From Prorocentrum cordatum (lineage: Eukaryota > Sar > Dinophyceae > Prorocentrales > Prorocentraceae): a stretch of 64,000 nucleotides of DNA. The position numbers and the translations under genes were made by a program. Below are positions 17,801-27,236 of this stretch, in pieces. The notes beneath the pieces were generated by a model, which saw only the letters and a list, made by a program, of their open reading frames with translations, did not search any database and was not told where the DNA came from. Where the stretch lies: positions 135,001 to 199,000 of the forward strand of contig CAUYUJ010017649.1 in NCBI GenBank assembly GCA_963575745.1, read 5' to 3'. Each line of letters starts with the position of its first letter. The stretch's first letter is position 1.

Positions 17801-19511
17801 GACCTGGAAGAAGGATGACCAGGGGAACGTACTACGAGGCAAAGCCAGACTGGTCGTGCTCGGTTTCAGCGATCCCGACCTGCTGCACCTACGGACAGAA
17901 TCACCCGTTGCCTCCAGACGTGCACGTCAATTTCTACTGGCCATGGCAGCCAGACACAAGTGGAAACTGGAGAAGGCCGATGCAGTGACAGCCTTTCTCC
18001 AGGGCGAGACGGACGAGGAGAAGAGGAAGATCTACGCGGACCCGCCCAAGGACGTGCGTCAGGCCTTCGGCATGAAAGACGACGAGGTCCTGCAGTTCCT
18101 CAAGCCTATGTACGGATTTGTACATGCTCCTCGCAAATGGTGGCTCCATTTCAAGGACACGCTCAAGACGCTGCAGCTGGAAGTGATACAGTGCGAGCCG
18201 TGCGTCTGGGTCATTCGAGACGGCACGAAGCTGGTTGGCATGGTTATCCTACACGTCGACGACATGATGATCGCCGGCGACCATCACAACTCGGCATTCC
18301 TCAAGAAACGACAGCAGATACAACAGGCCTTCGAGTGGACACCTTGGGAGAGCCGAGCGTTTGTGCAGTGCGGCATCAGTATTCGACAGAACGAGGACTA
18401 CACCTGCAGTCTCGCACAGGACAGCTACAGCCTGAACGTGGAGCCCATCAAGATACGACGTGGACGCAAGCCCACGGAAGGAGTTTCCGACAAAGAGAGA
18501 TCGGATCTACGAGGCCGACTTGGTACAGTCGGATGGCGAGCTCAGCAGTCGGCCCCGTGGCTCAGTGCAGAAGTCTCTCTACTCCAAGCGGAGATACCTA
18601 CGGCGACGGTCTCTACCATCCAGAAGATCAACAAGCTGATCCGCACCATGAATGACACTGCTGACGTAGTCATGCTCATCCCGGCCATCGAGCAGATAGC
18701 TGTGGTTGGCTGGGGCGATGCTGCCTGGGCCGCTCGTATTACTGGCGAGTCCCAGGGTGGCGAGATGATCGTGCTGGCACCACTGTCTTTCCTGAGTGGC
18801 TCGACAGAGACGGTAGCGCCTATCTCATGGAGATCATGCAAGCTACCGCGAGTGGCCAGAAGCAGTACGAGTGCGGAGGTTCAGATGATGACAGAGACCC
18901 TCGACGAGATCAGCTACGTGCGCCTGTTCATCTATGAGTTAGAGTGCGGCCAAGTGGACTACACCAACAAGCAACACGTGAACGACGCCATCTCATCCTG
19001 CCCTGGCGTACTGGTCACAGACGGTAAGTCAGGCTACGACGCGATCGAGAAGAGCGAGTCAGCTGGTCTCGGCCTACGTGACAAGTGGACGAGCATCGAG
19101 TGTCTAGGCATTCGACAGCAGAAGGAGCAGACGGCCCTCCAGATACGCTGGGTCCACAGCGATGCCATGCTAGCCGACGGCCTCACCAAGGATCGAGCCG
19201 CCAAGGTCTTGCTGGAGTTCTTTCGGTCAGGTCAGCGATGGAGACTCGTGGACGACCCACTGCACCGCAGTGCCAGGAAGCGCAAGACCGAGGGCATGGA
19301 CAGGCTGGACCACGGCAAGCCGTTATCTGCAGACGACGATGAAGCTATGCTGGAGGCCCTGATCTACTTCGCTCGCGACAATCCCTACGAGCAGGAGACC
19401 CCTGCCGGAGATATAGCTCTTTGGGGCACTGTGAAGCCTCTCACGCGCTCTGTGCTTTCTGTGAATTCAGTGGCCAGAGGCAGGTCTCGATGCCGTAACA
19501 TCGATCTTTAG
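14811..19511 (+). CDS. pol: copia pol: methyltransferase-like domain, integrase, RT, RNase H
   Basis: Frame 0, same as gag-pro. The frame is open from 13152, but real protein starts near 14680; the first ATG in that part is 14811. A C5-methyltransferase-like module comes first, with STPPCGPW at 15012 onward (PPC motif) and EQPHNSRSW at 15180. Integrase follows: zinc-binding HTNLGH then CDIC (15765-15776), and core acidic residues D 15855, D 16062, E 16170 (D-35-E spacing). After an acidic/Pro linker comes RT, with Asp in ADAVTAF (17979) and HVDD (18252-18263) as the YxDD box. RNase H has acidic residues at 18717 (D), 18876 (E), 19020 (D) and HSDAMLADGLTK at about 19155. All are intact. The stop TAG is only 10 nt from the 3' LTR. 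Confidence 0.93.
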   Translation: MCALATFGRLTMVEACTHEDSNLGKACDEKGYHYERLGLFNENDLSKPQGYHKAKFLLDEKRPELFVSTPPCGPWSIMQNVNQRNDQQKENLRRKRLKSQRIFENNKRLIEHQVLNLNGSALAEQPHNSRSWQKTCWKDLHKILPYEVIVDGCACGLRAPDTGELMKKRWKFLTNDRRIWVALQPLQCRGGHYHEEIESSLRTEASGSYPKMLCRRILRALTKSQNQNYFEDEVVNCLCMAATQQPPTEPTPEEDEPTLPPRDGKEAHNLTNETVKKLESYIRLVHTNLGHLPRAHLLRYLRDRGARPEVLRLARTFKCDICDAHRPPTKRPPASSAEQPQNGHEVLFDAFSWIRRSTNTNVMALAILDAGSDILYVRLIDEKPIPGTTRQVRAGDLRHIFATKWFPWMGRPKVMRYDPAGSAISDEFREWIESQGVYCLPCAADAHWQIGKIERAIEAFKEALDAFDEMVSAEVPTSEMFGLQTAARNDLIRIDGFSPLQRYAGRTPTGTTVNLSDEPNNLPLISAELQDGTFSRDAHVRRMARLAHIQTENSDRVKRAEAARFRSFKKYETGDLVFVYRRLPPGAWRKKGQPRSMPGRGRWYGPGRVLCHEPASSGHRPGLPGTVVNITLAGRLYRVAPEQLRPATPSEEAMDSLRSRREQPGTWTFGDVQKQLDTNEVIDLSNEPPPTGEDLAADDGESVSARTFESNASGPWAISEDDDRPVPQGDPRSLDPGGGGGSGGGGALAAPPGLEERPLPGPRPPRRMRKKGNPWNEATEVQEPLIQPAQPEAPPGIPQEGGHEAGLPEAAEQPIEEEIVMEAPPGDDQEERASQRPIVAETDDDLDDISAPDMNDKRRIREPGTTEPPAKKQRVNAATQEAFSYYLQEGNFYSDYAYSVQQYDDMKENDELIVLDIPVSNEHAFMAYMDDPSNFVASQARKGRVEVSFKKATPEEKKLLLEAQQKECTSVLSTKAVRILSRQGIDPARLLRCRFVLTWKKDDQGNVLRGKARLVVLGFSDPDLLHLRTESPVASRRARQFLLAMAARHKWKLEKADAVTAFLQGETDEEKRKIYADPPKDVRQAFGMKDDEVLQFLKPMYGFVHAPRKWWLHFKDTLKTLQLEVIQCEPCVWVIRDGTKLVGMVILHVDDMMIAGDHHNSAFLKKRQQIQQAFEWTPWESRAFVQCGISIRQNEDYTCSLAQDSYSLNVEPIKIRRGRKPTEGVSDKERSDLRGRLGTVGWRAQQSAPWLSAEVSLLQAEIPTATVSTIQKINKLIRTMNDTADVVMLIPAIEQIAVVGWGDAAWAARITGESQGGEMIVLAPLSFLSGSTETVAPISWRSCKLPRVARSSTSAEVQMMTETLDEISYVRLFIYELECGQVDYTNKQHVNDAISSCPGVLVTDGKSGYDAIEKSESAGLGLRDKWTSIECLGIRQQKEQTALQIRWVHSDAMLADGLTKDRAAKVLLEFFRSGQRWRLVDDPLHRSARKRKTEGMDRLDHGKPLSADDDEAMLEALIYFARDNPYEQETPAGDIALWGTVKPLTRSVLSVNSVARGRSRCRNIDL

Positions 19512-19521
19512 CTTTTGGGCA

Positions 19522-20009
19522 TGCAATTCACAGCCCCGAGCCTGCCTCACTAGAGCCTACTTACGACAGATGGCCTCTAGAGGCCGTGCGTGATATAAGC
19601 TTCAGGCTCCAAAGGAGCCCCATGTATGTTAGCCAAGCGTTTCCCGGCGAATCGGGCCCCCTTTAGCCTCCAGACTGCAGCTAGCCTTGCTTAGTAGGCC
19701 CTCCGAGATCCCTCGAGATCCCCATTATAATATCCCAGAACAGGTTCATCCGAAACCGTTCTGGCTCAAGCTTTTGCAGCGTCTCAGCGACGCTGGACTC
19801 CTGGTGTGCGTCCTAGAGACGCAGGACAGCGAACTGCCCGCTGACAAACAGATCCTGTTCATCACCACAGTGCGAGCAGCCTCGCACCAGCACTGCCCTC
19901 AGATTCGACCCGAACACCGACAGTACTTTCGGCACGTGTCAGAAGAGAGAAGAGAGTAGTATCAACAAAGACTACGATCAGGGCAGTGGTTCTAAGCGGG
20001 ACCATTGCA
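19522..20009 (+). repeat. 3' LTR of copia element (488 bp)
   Basis: Matches the 5' LTR with a single difference (19598 A versus 10621 T). The sequence just upstream (TTTAGCTTTTGGGCA) is not a recognisable polypurine tract. Confidence 0.95.
19749..19770 (+). other. spliced-leader-like sequence in the 3' LTR
   Basis: Identical to the string at 10772-10793, as expected from LTR identity. Confidence 0.45.
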
Positions 20010-20470
20010 CCCAGGGGGGGTTTTCCAAAAGCCCCGGGACCTCCCCCCCCCTCCCAGGGGAGGGGGGTCCAAAAGCCCTGGGACCCCAAACCCCCCTCAT
20101 GGAGGGGTTTTCCAAAAGCCCTTGGACCCCCCCACCCCAGGGGGGGGCCCTGGGACCCCAAACCCCCCCCAGGAGGGGGTTTTCCGAAAGCCCCGTCCCC
20201 CCCCCCCAGGGCTGGGTTTTCCGAAAGCTCCGGGACCCCAACCCCCCGCCAGGGAGGGGTTTTCCAAAAAAGCTCCGGGACCCCAAACCCCTCCCACGGG
20301 GGGGGGTGGTCCAAAAGCCCCAGGCCCCCAAACCTCTCCCATGGGGGGGTTTTTCCAAAAGCCCTGGGACCCCAAACCCCCCCCAGGAGGGGGTGGTCCA
20401 AAAGCTCCGGGACCCCGAACCCTCCCAGGGGGGGGTCCAAACCCACCCCCCCCAGGGGGGGGGGTCTGAT
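20010..20470. repeat. C-rich/G-rich minisatellite, right part
   Basis: Continuation of the array interrupted at 10545. About nine units of TCCAAAAGCCCTGGGACCCC plus AAACCCC-AGGGG runs, alternating GGTTTTCC and GGTCC variants. Long Pro/Gly-rich frames on both strands are artefacts. Confidence 0.85.
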
Positions 20471-20640
20471 TTCGAGTCCGATCCGGCTTGACGCGGTCCG
20501 GTTTCCGACTCGATCCGGCTCGGACTTGCCGACCTCAGCCGATCTCGATTTGGCTGCCGGTTTTTGCCGATTTCTGCCGATTCGATGCTCCGGTCGACCC
20601 GATCTGGCTTATCGATTCGATGTTGGGGCCGCCTGTCCCT
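20471..20640. repeat. degenerate GATTTCG/GATCCGGCT repeat, right block
   Basis: Counterpart of 9985-10160 across the copia insertion. Repeats of TCCGATCCGGCT, CCGATTTC and GCCGATTCGATG. Confidence 0.6.
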
Positions 20641-20759
20641 CACCTCAAGGAAGGGAGTCGGAGTGACGACCACGCCCCCTCCCCCGAGAGCAAGGCGCAG
20701 AAACGACGATCGACGACGATGGACGACTACGCCTGCGTCGTCGACGACGACAGTGCTGA

Positions 20760-20790
20760 TAATGATGTTGATGTTGGATGACGACGACGA

Positions 20791-20828
<38 letters not shown>

Positions 20829-21310
20829 GAGGAGGAGGAGGATGATGATGATGATGGTGACGATGACGATGGCGATGGCGATGGCGATGGCGATGACGAT
20901 GATGGTGGAGATGAGGATGAGTCTGACGATGCTTATGATATGGCGAAGAAGATGACGATGACGATGATGGCCATTATGATAATGATCATGATAATGAGGG
21001 GTATGATGGTGATGCTGATGATGATGACGATCAACATGACGATGATTATGCTGATCATGATGGTGATGCTGCTGATGACGATGATGACGATGATGATGAT
21101 GAATAAGCATAAGGTGACGATGATGATAATGACGATTGCGATGACGATTATGATGATGATGACGATGACGATGACGATGACGATGAGGATTCCGATTATG
21201 ATGATGACGATGATGATAACGATGATGAGGATGATAATAAGGATGACGATGAGGGTGAGGGTGAGGATGAGGATGATGACGATGATCTCGATCATGATCA
21301 TAATGACAGG
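20760..21310. repeat. ACG/GAT microsatellite, ~550 bp
   Basis: Starts as ACG repeats, passes through a short GGA block, then becomes imperfect GAT/GACGAT repeats. Poly-Asp, poly-Met and poly-Ile frames across it are meaningless. Confidence 0.95.
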
Positions 21311-22290
21311 GATCAGGGACCGTTGTGTTGTGTTGTTCGTTAGTGCTTTCAACGCGTTTGATGTTTTAACGTTTTTTGCGCGAGTTCCGTTGTCCGTTTT
21401 GTTTCGCCGCGATCCACGGTTGCGTGTCTTTTCCGCGGTTAATGTCGTTGTTCGTTTCTGTTCGATTTGCCGTCGACTTTATTGTCTGATTGTGTGTAGT
21501 TGGAATGCCGTTTATGGTTTCATGTGTCGTTTCGTGTTTCGTTTTGTTGTTGATGTAGTTGTTCGTTTTCGGTGACTCGAGGCCCAGCAACTACTGTATG
21601 TATCCCCTCGCTTGAGCCGTAGTTTTGTGGCGTTCGTTTTGTTGTTCGTTTCGTTGTTGTTGTTCCTGCTATTTTGTTGCGCTCCTGGCCAGAGCTTCAA
21701 CGTGGGCCCCAGCCTCTGCCGTAGTTCCAGCCCTAATTCTGGTCGTAACCTGGCCCTACTTCTGGTCGCTGTTCTGGGCATCTTGGGCCTCTTGGGGCTC
21801 TCTTGGGCCATCTTGGGGCCACCCTGACGCCTCAAACACTCATCGGAAGCGAAAAGGCCAGAAGGCAACCAGCATGGCTTTCCTTAGGTCTTTGAATGAT
21901 TTTGGTTTCTCGAGGAGGTCCTGAGGGGTCTTTGAGGGCACCTGGGACCGTCTGGTGGCCCTCTTGCGGCGTCTTGGAGGCATGGTGGAGGTCATCTAGA
22001 GCGATCGTGCGCTACATGTAGCCCTCTTCGAGACCATCTTGGAGCATCGGATGTCCTCTTGGAGCTCTATTAAGAAACATGACCCTCTGAGAACTTGCGA
22101 CCCCCCCGTCCAGACCCTTGAGAGCCCTCCCCGAAGGGAAGAGTGCTTTTGGACGAGGAACAAAGATCTCGTTAGACCACCTACGCCCAGGGGGCTGGTG
22201 GGAATTACAAGTGGTTTTGCCCCACGCTGTTTCGGGGATGACACGTGTCACCCTTTTTTTGTGGTGTTGAATTGCCTTATGTAGGCTCCC
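21311..22290. other. no gene seen; T-rich block and CTTGGG-type repeats
   Basis: 21350-21670 is T-rich with recurring GTTCGTTT and TTTCGTGT words. 21770-22060 has repeated CATCTTGGG/CCTCTTGGGG words like those at 41200-41700. Overlapping frames have no protein character. Confidence 0.5.
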
Positions 22291-22293
22291 AGC

Positions 22294-23215
22294 CATCCTG
22301 TGGTGCTGAGTACTCGCTTTGAAGAGACAGTGCCTCGCGTCTCCTCTTCCTCTCCTCCTCCCGCTCCCCCGCCTCCTATTGCCATCGCCATCGTCATCAC
22401 CGCCACCCCATGTCCATTTCGGCGCACCCCTCACACGCTTTGTGGCCCCACAGGGAGCTCCACCAAGGGCCCCAGTGGCCGCGTTCGCCTGCGGTTCCCC
22501 GCCCACCACATGTCCATGTCGGCACACCCCTCGCACGCTTCGTGGCCCCAGTGGGGGCTAGACTCCAGGGCCTCAGGCTCCTGGGCCCTAGATTCTATGG
22601 CCCCAGACTCCCGGGCCCCCGACTCTGGGGCCCTAGACTCCAGGGCCCTAGACTCCTCGCCCCTCGCCTCAGCCCTGGCCATGGTGCCCTCGCCGCAGCC
22701 CCAGTTCGGTGTTTCGCTATTGTGTGTGTGTGTGTGTGCGTTTGTTCTTGCGCAGGCCTCCAGCGGGACCTCGTCCCTCGCCCTGGCCCTGGCCCTGTAG
22801 CCCTCGCCGCAGCCGTGGTTCGTTGTTCGTTTCGCTTTTCGTTTGTTTTCGCACGAGCCTCACGCGGGACCTCGCCCCTCGCCTCAGCCCTGGCCCAGTA
22901 GCCCTCGCCGTAGCCCTGGTTCGTTTTTCGTATCGTTTGTGCTTGTTGTTCCGTTTGTTTTCGCACAAGCTTCGAACTCAATTTCGCCCCTCCCCCTAAT
23001 TTGCCCTGGCCTTGTCGCTTTCGCCGCAGCCCTGATTCGTTTTTCCCAACCATCCTGTGGTGTTGGGTCCTCGCTTTGAAAAGACAGCGCCCCGCGTCCT
23101 CTCCTCCTCCTCTCCTCCTCCCCTCCTCCCTCCTCCTCGTCATCGTCACGCAACCATCCTGTGGTGTTGGGTCCTCGTTTTGAAGAGACGGTGCCGTGCG
23201 CTCCTCTCATTCCTC
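22294..23215. repeat. mixed direct repeats left of the YR element
   Basis: A ~55-bp block (CCATCCTGTGGTG, CTCGCTTTGAA, AGACAGTGCC, CGCGTC then CTCC) occurs at 22294, 23048 and 23153. A ~90-bp block at 22418-22550 (CACGCTTYGTGGCCCCA, GGGAGCTCCACC) is related to the minisatellite at 29590-30370. A ~115-bp unit (GCCCTCGCCGCAGCC, TTCGTTTGTTTTCGC, GGGACCTCG) repeats about three times at 22680-23045. No gene. Confidence 0.7.
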
Positions 23216-23248
23216 CTCCCCCTCCTCCCTCTTTCCATCATCATCATC

Positions 23249-23309
23249 ATACAGCGACTTGTCGGCATTTGTGGCAACACCGCGGCCGTATTCCCTTGCT
23301 CAAGTTCTA
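23249..23309 (+). repeat. A1 split direct repeat (61 bp)
   Basis: ATACAGCGACTTGTCGGCAT...CTCAAGTTCTA. One mismatch to A2 at 29251-29311. Contains CCGTATTCCC-TTGCTCAAG at 23286-23304, weakly like the dinoflagellate spliced leader. Confidence 0.9.
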
Positions 23310-23701
23310 AAGGAACGCAAGCATTCATTCTTTGAGCGGGTCAACGCCGACCTCACAGTGCCCTACCCGCTGCCATCACCGTGCACGGCAGCTCGACGCC
23401 CTTCTTCGATTGCGTCTGCTCTCCTGCGCTGGCCTGCGCAGCGGTGGAGTGCCGCTGCTCGACTGGCAAGGCTCGCTGGCTTCTGCCCAGCCGACAGGCT
23501 GGTCAATTGAGTTCGTGGTCGTGCTCGTGGTGGGTGGCTTCGCGTACGGCAGCGTCGTTGGCGGCTACTGCTTCAAGAGCTCGCTGACGGCCCCCGTGGT
23601 GCAGCCTGCACCCGCTCCAGCATCGCTCAGGAGGCCGCGGGCGCTCTCGACCTCGCGAGTGCGGCGACCACCCAGGCGAGGAATTTCCGCCTTTAGGTGG
23701 A
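23310..23701 (+). other. YR element leader with a possible small membrane peptide
   Basis: No ATG-initiated ORF. In frame 1 a plausible transmembrane segment (SIEFVVVLVVGGFAYGSVVG) is followed by a basic Pro-rich tail, from about 23500. It could be a small leader ORF that lost its start, or chance. Confidence 0.3.
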
Positions 23702-24911
23702 ATGGCTGCTCGCGCCGCTGGACAGGTCCACTACTTTCGGTACAACGTCGGGGCGCCCGCTATCCTCCACGAGAGACTCAGTCTGCTGCCCGGGTACATC
23801 CTTACCCCTGACGATGAGGTATATGCTGAGAGCGACTCGGCAGGTGGTGACTCGAGAGCTGTGCATGACTCGGCGGGCCATGGCGACGCGATCGTCGGCG
23901 TCGCCGCCAACGAGCTCTACAAGTTCAGGCGGCTGCCGTCTGCAGCCGTCGCCTGGGCTGCTGCGCGTAGCGGCGTCGCCCAGGGCCATGGGCCTCTGGC
24001 GCCGTCGCCCTTCATCCTCGAGCTCAGCGCCGACAACGTGCTGGGCGTGGCGAAGGGGGTCCTGGCCGTGTTCGACCCGCTCGGAGCGGCCCCCGCCGCC
24101 GCAGCGCCTGGCGCCCTGGCCTTGGCTGGCGCGGCCGCGCCCCCCGCGGGCGCCCCTGGGCCGCCTGCCGCGTCTGCCGCTACGCCTGTGGGCGGGCTGG
24201 GCGCGCTGACCGCGGCGCTCGATGCGGGGGGGGCCGCCCTGCCTGCCGCCGCTGGCCCTCCGGGCGTCGGCGCCGCCGCCGCGGCCCCCGCGGCCCCAGG
24301 CGCCGCAGGGTCTGATCCCCGCGTGCTGGCCACCGTCCTCGACGCGCGGGGGGCGCGGGACATGCCTGTCAGGGGCGCTGTCAAGCGCCAGACCGAGGCC
24401 CCCCGCGCCGACTGGCCCGTGAAGGGCCTAACGACCACGACGCGGGTGCTCCACTTCATGTTCCGCATGGCGGGCGGGGCGACGGCGTGGCTCAACCGCT
24501 GGATGGCCATTAAGCAGGCCTCAGAGACGGACGACGCCGACAGGTTGTACGAGACGCTGAGCCGTGCCGTCGAGACCTCGCTCTGCCACGACCAGCTGAT
24601 CATCTGCGAGCTGTCTTCCTACGAGTTCCTATCGCGGCAGCTGCTGATGGTGGAGGAGCGCTTCTTTGAGGGGCGCGCGCAGGACTCACCCTGTGCCCAA
24701 GGCCAAGGGCCAGGCCAAGGACGGCGCCGCGGCCGCGGCCGCCGACGTTTCCTCCGAGCTTGGCCACTTCTTCGGCACTGGAGAGACGATGGGCAACTTG
24801 TGCATTTTCCCACCCGTAATGGATTGGATCGCTGAGCAGATGAAGAGTGAGGCTGCCGTTGCGAAGGAACGCCGCAAGGCTCGCGAGGAGCGGGCCTTGC
24901 AGCAGCCATGA
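23702..24911 (+). CDS. gag: gag-like protein of the YR element (one +1 shift near 24670)
   Basis: ATG at 23702 in frame 2; that frame runs to 24835. Residues 1-110 look structured (GQVHYFRYNVGAPAILHERL, PFILELSADNVLGVAKGVL). A ~100-residue Ala/Pro/Gly linker follows, then a conserved-looking block (TTTRVLHFMFRMAGGATAWL to FLSRQLLMVEERFFEG). After about 24670 protein character moves to frame 0 (VPKAKGQAKDG, SELGHFFGTGETMGN, MDWIAEQMKSEAAVAKERRK) and ends at TGA 24909-24911. A +1 shift, mutational or programmed, joins them. The frame-0 stop overlaps the RT start as ATGA. No zinc knuckle is seen. Gag identity is inferred from position. Confidence 0.65.
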
Positions 24912-27236
24912 CGTTCCCGAAGGGCGCTGGTCAGGAGGGGCCTCGCGACGCGCCGCCTGCTCGTGAGCCTGGCCAGCTTGGCCCCGAGCCCGTCGAGGCC
25001 CCACCTGGCTTGGAGTTGCCCACGCGAGGTGACCATCGCCAGCGTGACGTTTTTCCGCTTCCTGTTCTTCCAGTGGATGGGCGTCGCCATCTTCCGCTTG
25101 GTCGCGGGGCTCGTCTGCGCGCCGCCAAAGGCGCGGGCTGGAGAGAGTGGCGCAACGAGGGATTGTCTGCTCTCAACTGGCTCCACTGCGGCAAGGACGA
25201 GCCTTCCATGCCTGACGAAGGGGGGCCACCGCCCGCGGCCCAGGCAGCTTCCGTGGACTACATCGCGGGCTTGTACCGCGACTTCGAGCTGCCCGCCGCC
25301 TACTCGGAGAGAGGCCGCGATTGCGAAGCATCCCTCGTAGAGATGCTCGCACAGGCACCTGGCTACGCTGGTGACAGCGGTCGAGTGCGCCCCTACAGCA
25401 TGCCGCTTGCGGCCTGGCCCGAGTCGACGAAGGCAGTCTCCACCTGCGGCGTCGTCTCCGAGGCCGACTCCATCGTGCTGCAGGATTGGGGGCAGAGTAT
25501 GTTGAATCCCGAGTCGGTGGCGGCGGAGCTGCGCGATTCGCTGGGGGTTATCCGCCCTTATGTCGATCCTGAGCTGCGCTTTAAGCCGAAGTCCTACGCT
25601 GAGTTTTTGAAGCAGCTGGAGGCCCATGGCATGATCACCTGGCGGGTCTCCAGCGAACAGGCATCTTTCTCTACTGGTCTCTTCTTCGTGCAGAAATCAA
25701 ACGGCAAGCTGGGGTTGGTGTTCGACACCAGGCTGGCCAACTGCAGTTTCTCGTGCCCACCAGCCACTCGTCTGCCCACGCCCAGCGCGCGGGCCAGTCT
25801 TGACTGCGACGACAGTTGTTATTTCGCGCAGGGCGACATTCAGTGTGCTTTCTATCATTTACGACTGCCAGCTGGCATGGAGTCGCTGCTCTCTCTGCCC
25901 CCGGTAAACAAGAGATTCGTCGGCCTCAAGTCGGTCAACGGGGTTCGTCTTGGCATCAACGACTGCGTCCAGCCTCTTGTCACGGTCGTTCCCATGGGGT
26001 GGAGTTGGGCCCTTCACCTGTGCCAGAGTGCGCTGACGAGAGCCCTGTCGGATGTCGGGTTCGGCCGCGACGATATGATTCTGGATGGGGGCTGCCCTCG
26101 GCCCTTGGTCGCTGAGAAGGACGCGGTCTGTGCAGGATACGTTGACAACTTCTGTGTCGTATCCAAGTGTGCCGAGACAGCCACGTCCCTGGCGCGTGCC
26201 GTTGCTGACCTTCTCACGGCCCGCGGGCTGCATGTCTTGGACTTCTCCCCTGCGGTCAGTAAGGGGGTATTCACGGGCTTGGAGATCGACGGAGCCTCTG
26301 GGATGATTTGTGTTCGTCCTGACCGCCTCGCTCGCACTCGTCAAGCCGTTCTCGGGCTTTTGAAGCGTGGGCGGGCCTCTGCTGGGGCCCTCAGCGTGCT
26401 CGTAGGCCACTGTACTTGGGGGATGATCCTGAGGCGCGACGTTCTGAGCATCTTTAACGCGGTCTATCGGTTCATGGGGGCTGTGGGACCTCATTCTGGA
26501 CCCCTGTGGCCCTCGGTCGTCAGGGAGTTGTCGGCTGCCGTGGCCCTCATCCCGCTCTGGAGTGCCTCTACAAGGTCTCGCTGGTATTCGCGGGTCTATG
26601 CTTCTGATGCGTCGCCGTACGGGAAGGGTGTCTGTGCCAAGGAGGTCTCCCCCACGCTGTCGTCCGAGGTCGGCCGAGTCGCCGAACGCTGGAGATATCG
26701 TCATGGGGATGCCGTGCTTGCCAGATCACATGCCCTTGGCGTCGACGGTCGAGACGATGCTGCCGACGGTTGCCGTGCCGACACATCGTCTACTGCCTCT
26801 ACTGCTTCGTCGTCTGGGCCCAGTGGGTTCCTCGAGGTCCCTGAGTCCATCTGCGGGGCCGAGGGTTGGAAGACCATGCGCTCTAGCCGTCATGCCCGCC
26901 GTGGCTGCGATATCCTTCAGTGCGAGGCGGAGGCCCTGGGGTTCAGCGCCCATCATGCCTCGAGGGCCCTGGGTGCTCATCATCATCGCGTCGTCTGCAT
27001 CGTGGACAATTTGGCTCTAGCTCTGTCGCTCGGCAAGGGGCGGCCTGGGAGCCGACATCTTCTCCGCGCCCTGCGGCGGATCGCTGGCGTGGCCCTCGCC
27101 TGCGGCCTGCGCCTGCTCGTGCGGTGGGCGCCGTCAGAGAGGAATGTCGCGGACAAGCCGTCGAGGGAAGGTTTCTTCGTCGGTCCTAGCTTCGAGGACG
27201 TCGGGTCGTTCCTCGTCGCGCGCCGCCCGCGGATCC
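24908..27236 (+). CDS. pol: reverse transcriptase-RNase H of the YR element
   Basis: ATG at 24908 overlaps the gag stop (ATGA). Frame 2. RT landmarks: FFVQKSNGKLGLVFDTRLAN at about 25685, the first catalytic Asp in FAQGDIQCAFYHLRLP at about 25825, VPMGWSWALHLCQ at about 25990, and YVDN at 26138-26149 where most RTs have YxDD. RNase H: D 26606 (YASDASPYGKG), E 26924, D 27005 (IVDNLALALSLGKG) and D 27152 in ERNVADKPSR. The protein-like sequence stops near 27236. The frame stays open to 29119 but is Arg/Gly/Ala nonsense opposite the recombinase. YVDN rather than YVDD may be a family trait; I cannot confirm. Confidence 0.88.

Larger units (their letters stand above)
10545..20009 (+). mobile_element. 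complete Ty1/copia LTR retrotransposon, 9465 bp
   Basis: Bounded by 488-bp direct LTRs that begin TG and end CA. Gene order gag-protease / SAP module / methyltransferase-like module-integrase-RT-RNase H places it in Ty1/copia (integrase before RT). The LTRs differ at one base (10621 T, 19598 A), about 99.8% identity, so insertion is recent. Flanking pentamers are CCCCG before and CCCAG after, a possible 5-bp target duplication with one mismatch inside a C/G minisatellite. Coding is not one continuous frame: an in-frame UAG at 13149 and a central module in another frame separate the functional blocks. Confidence 0.93.

Noticed and set aside
13185-19511. Single 2108-residue pol protein starting at GTG 13185
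   Set aside because: About 13680-14680 is nonsense in this frame, while frame 1 encodes a SAP-domain module; the start is not an ATG.
20778-21575. Poly-Asp/Met ORFs in GAT repeats (also 30759-31344, 52880-53194)
   Set aside because: Simple trinucleotide repeats; every frame and strand gives homopolymers.
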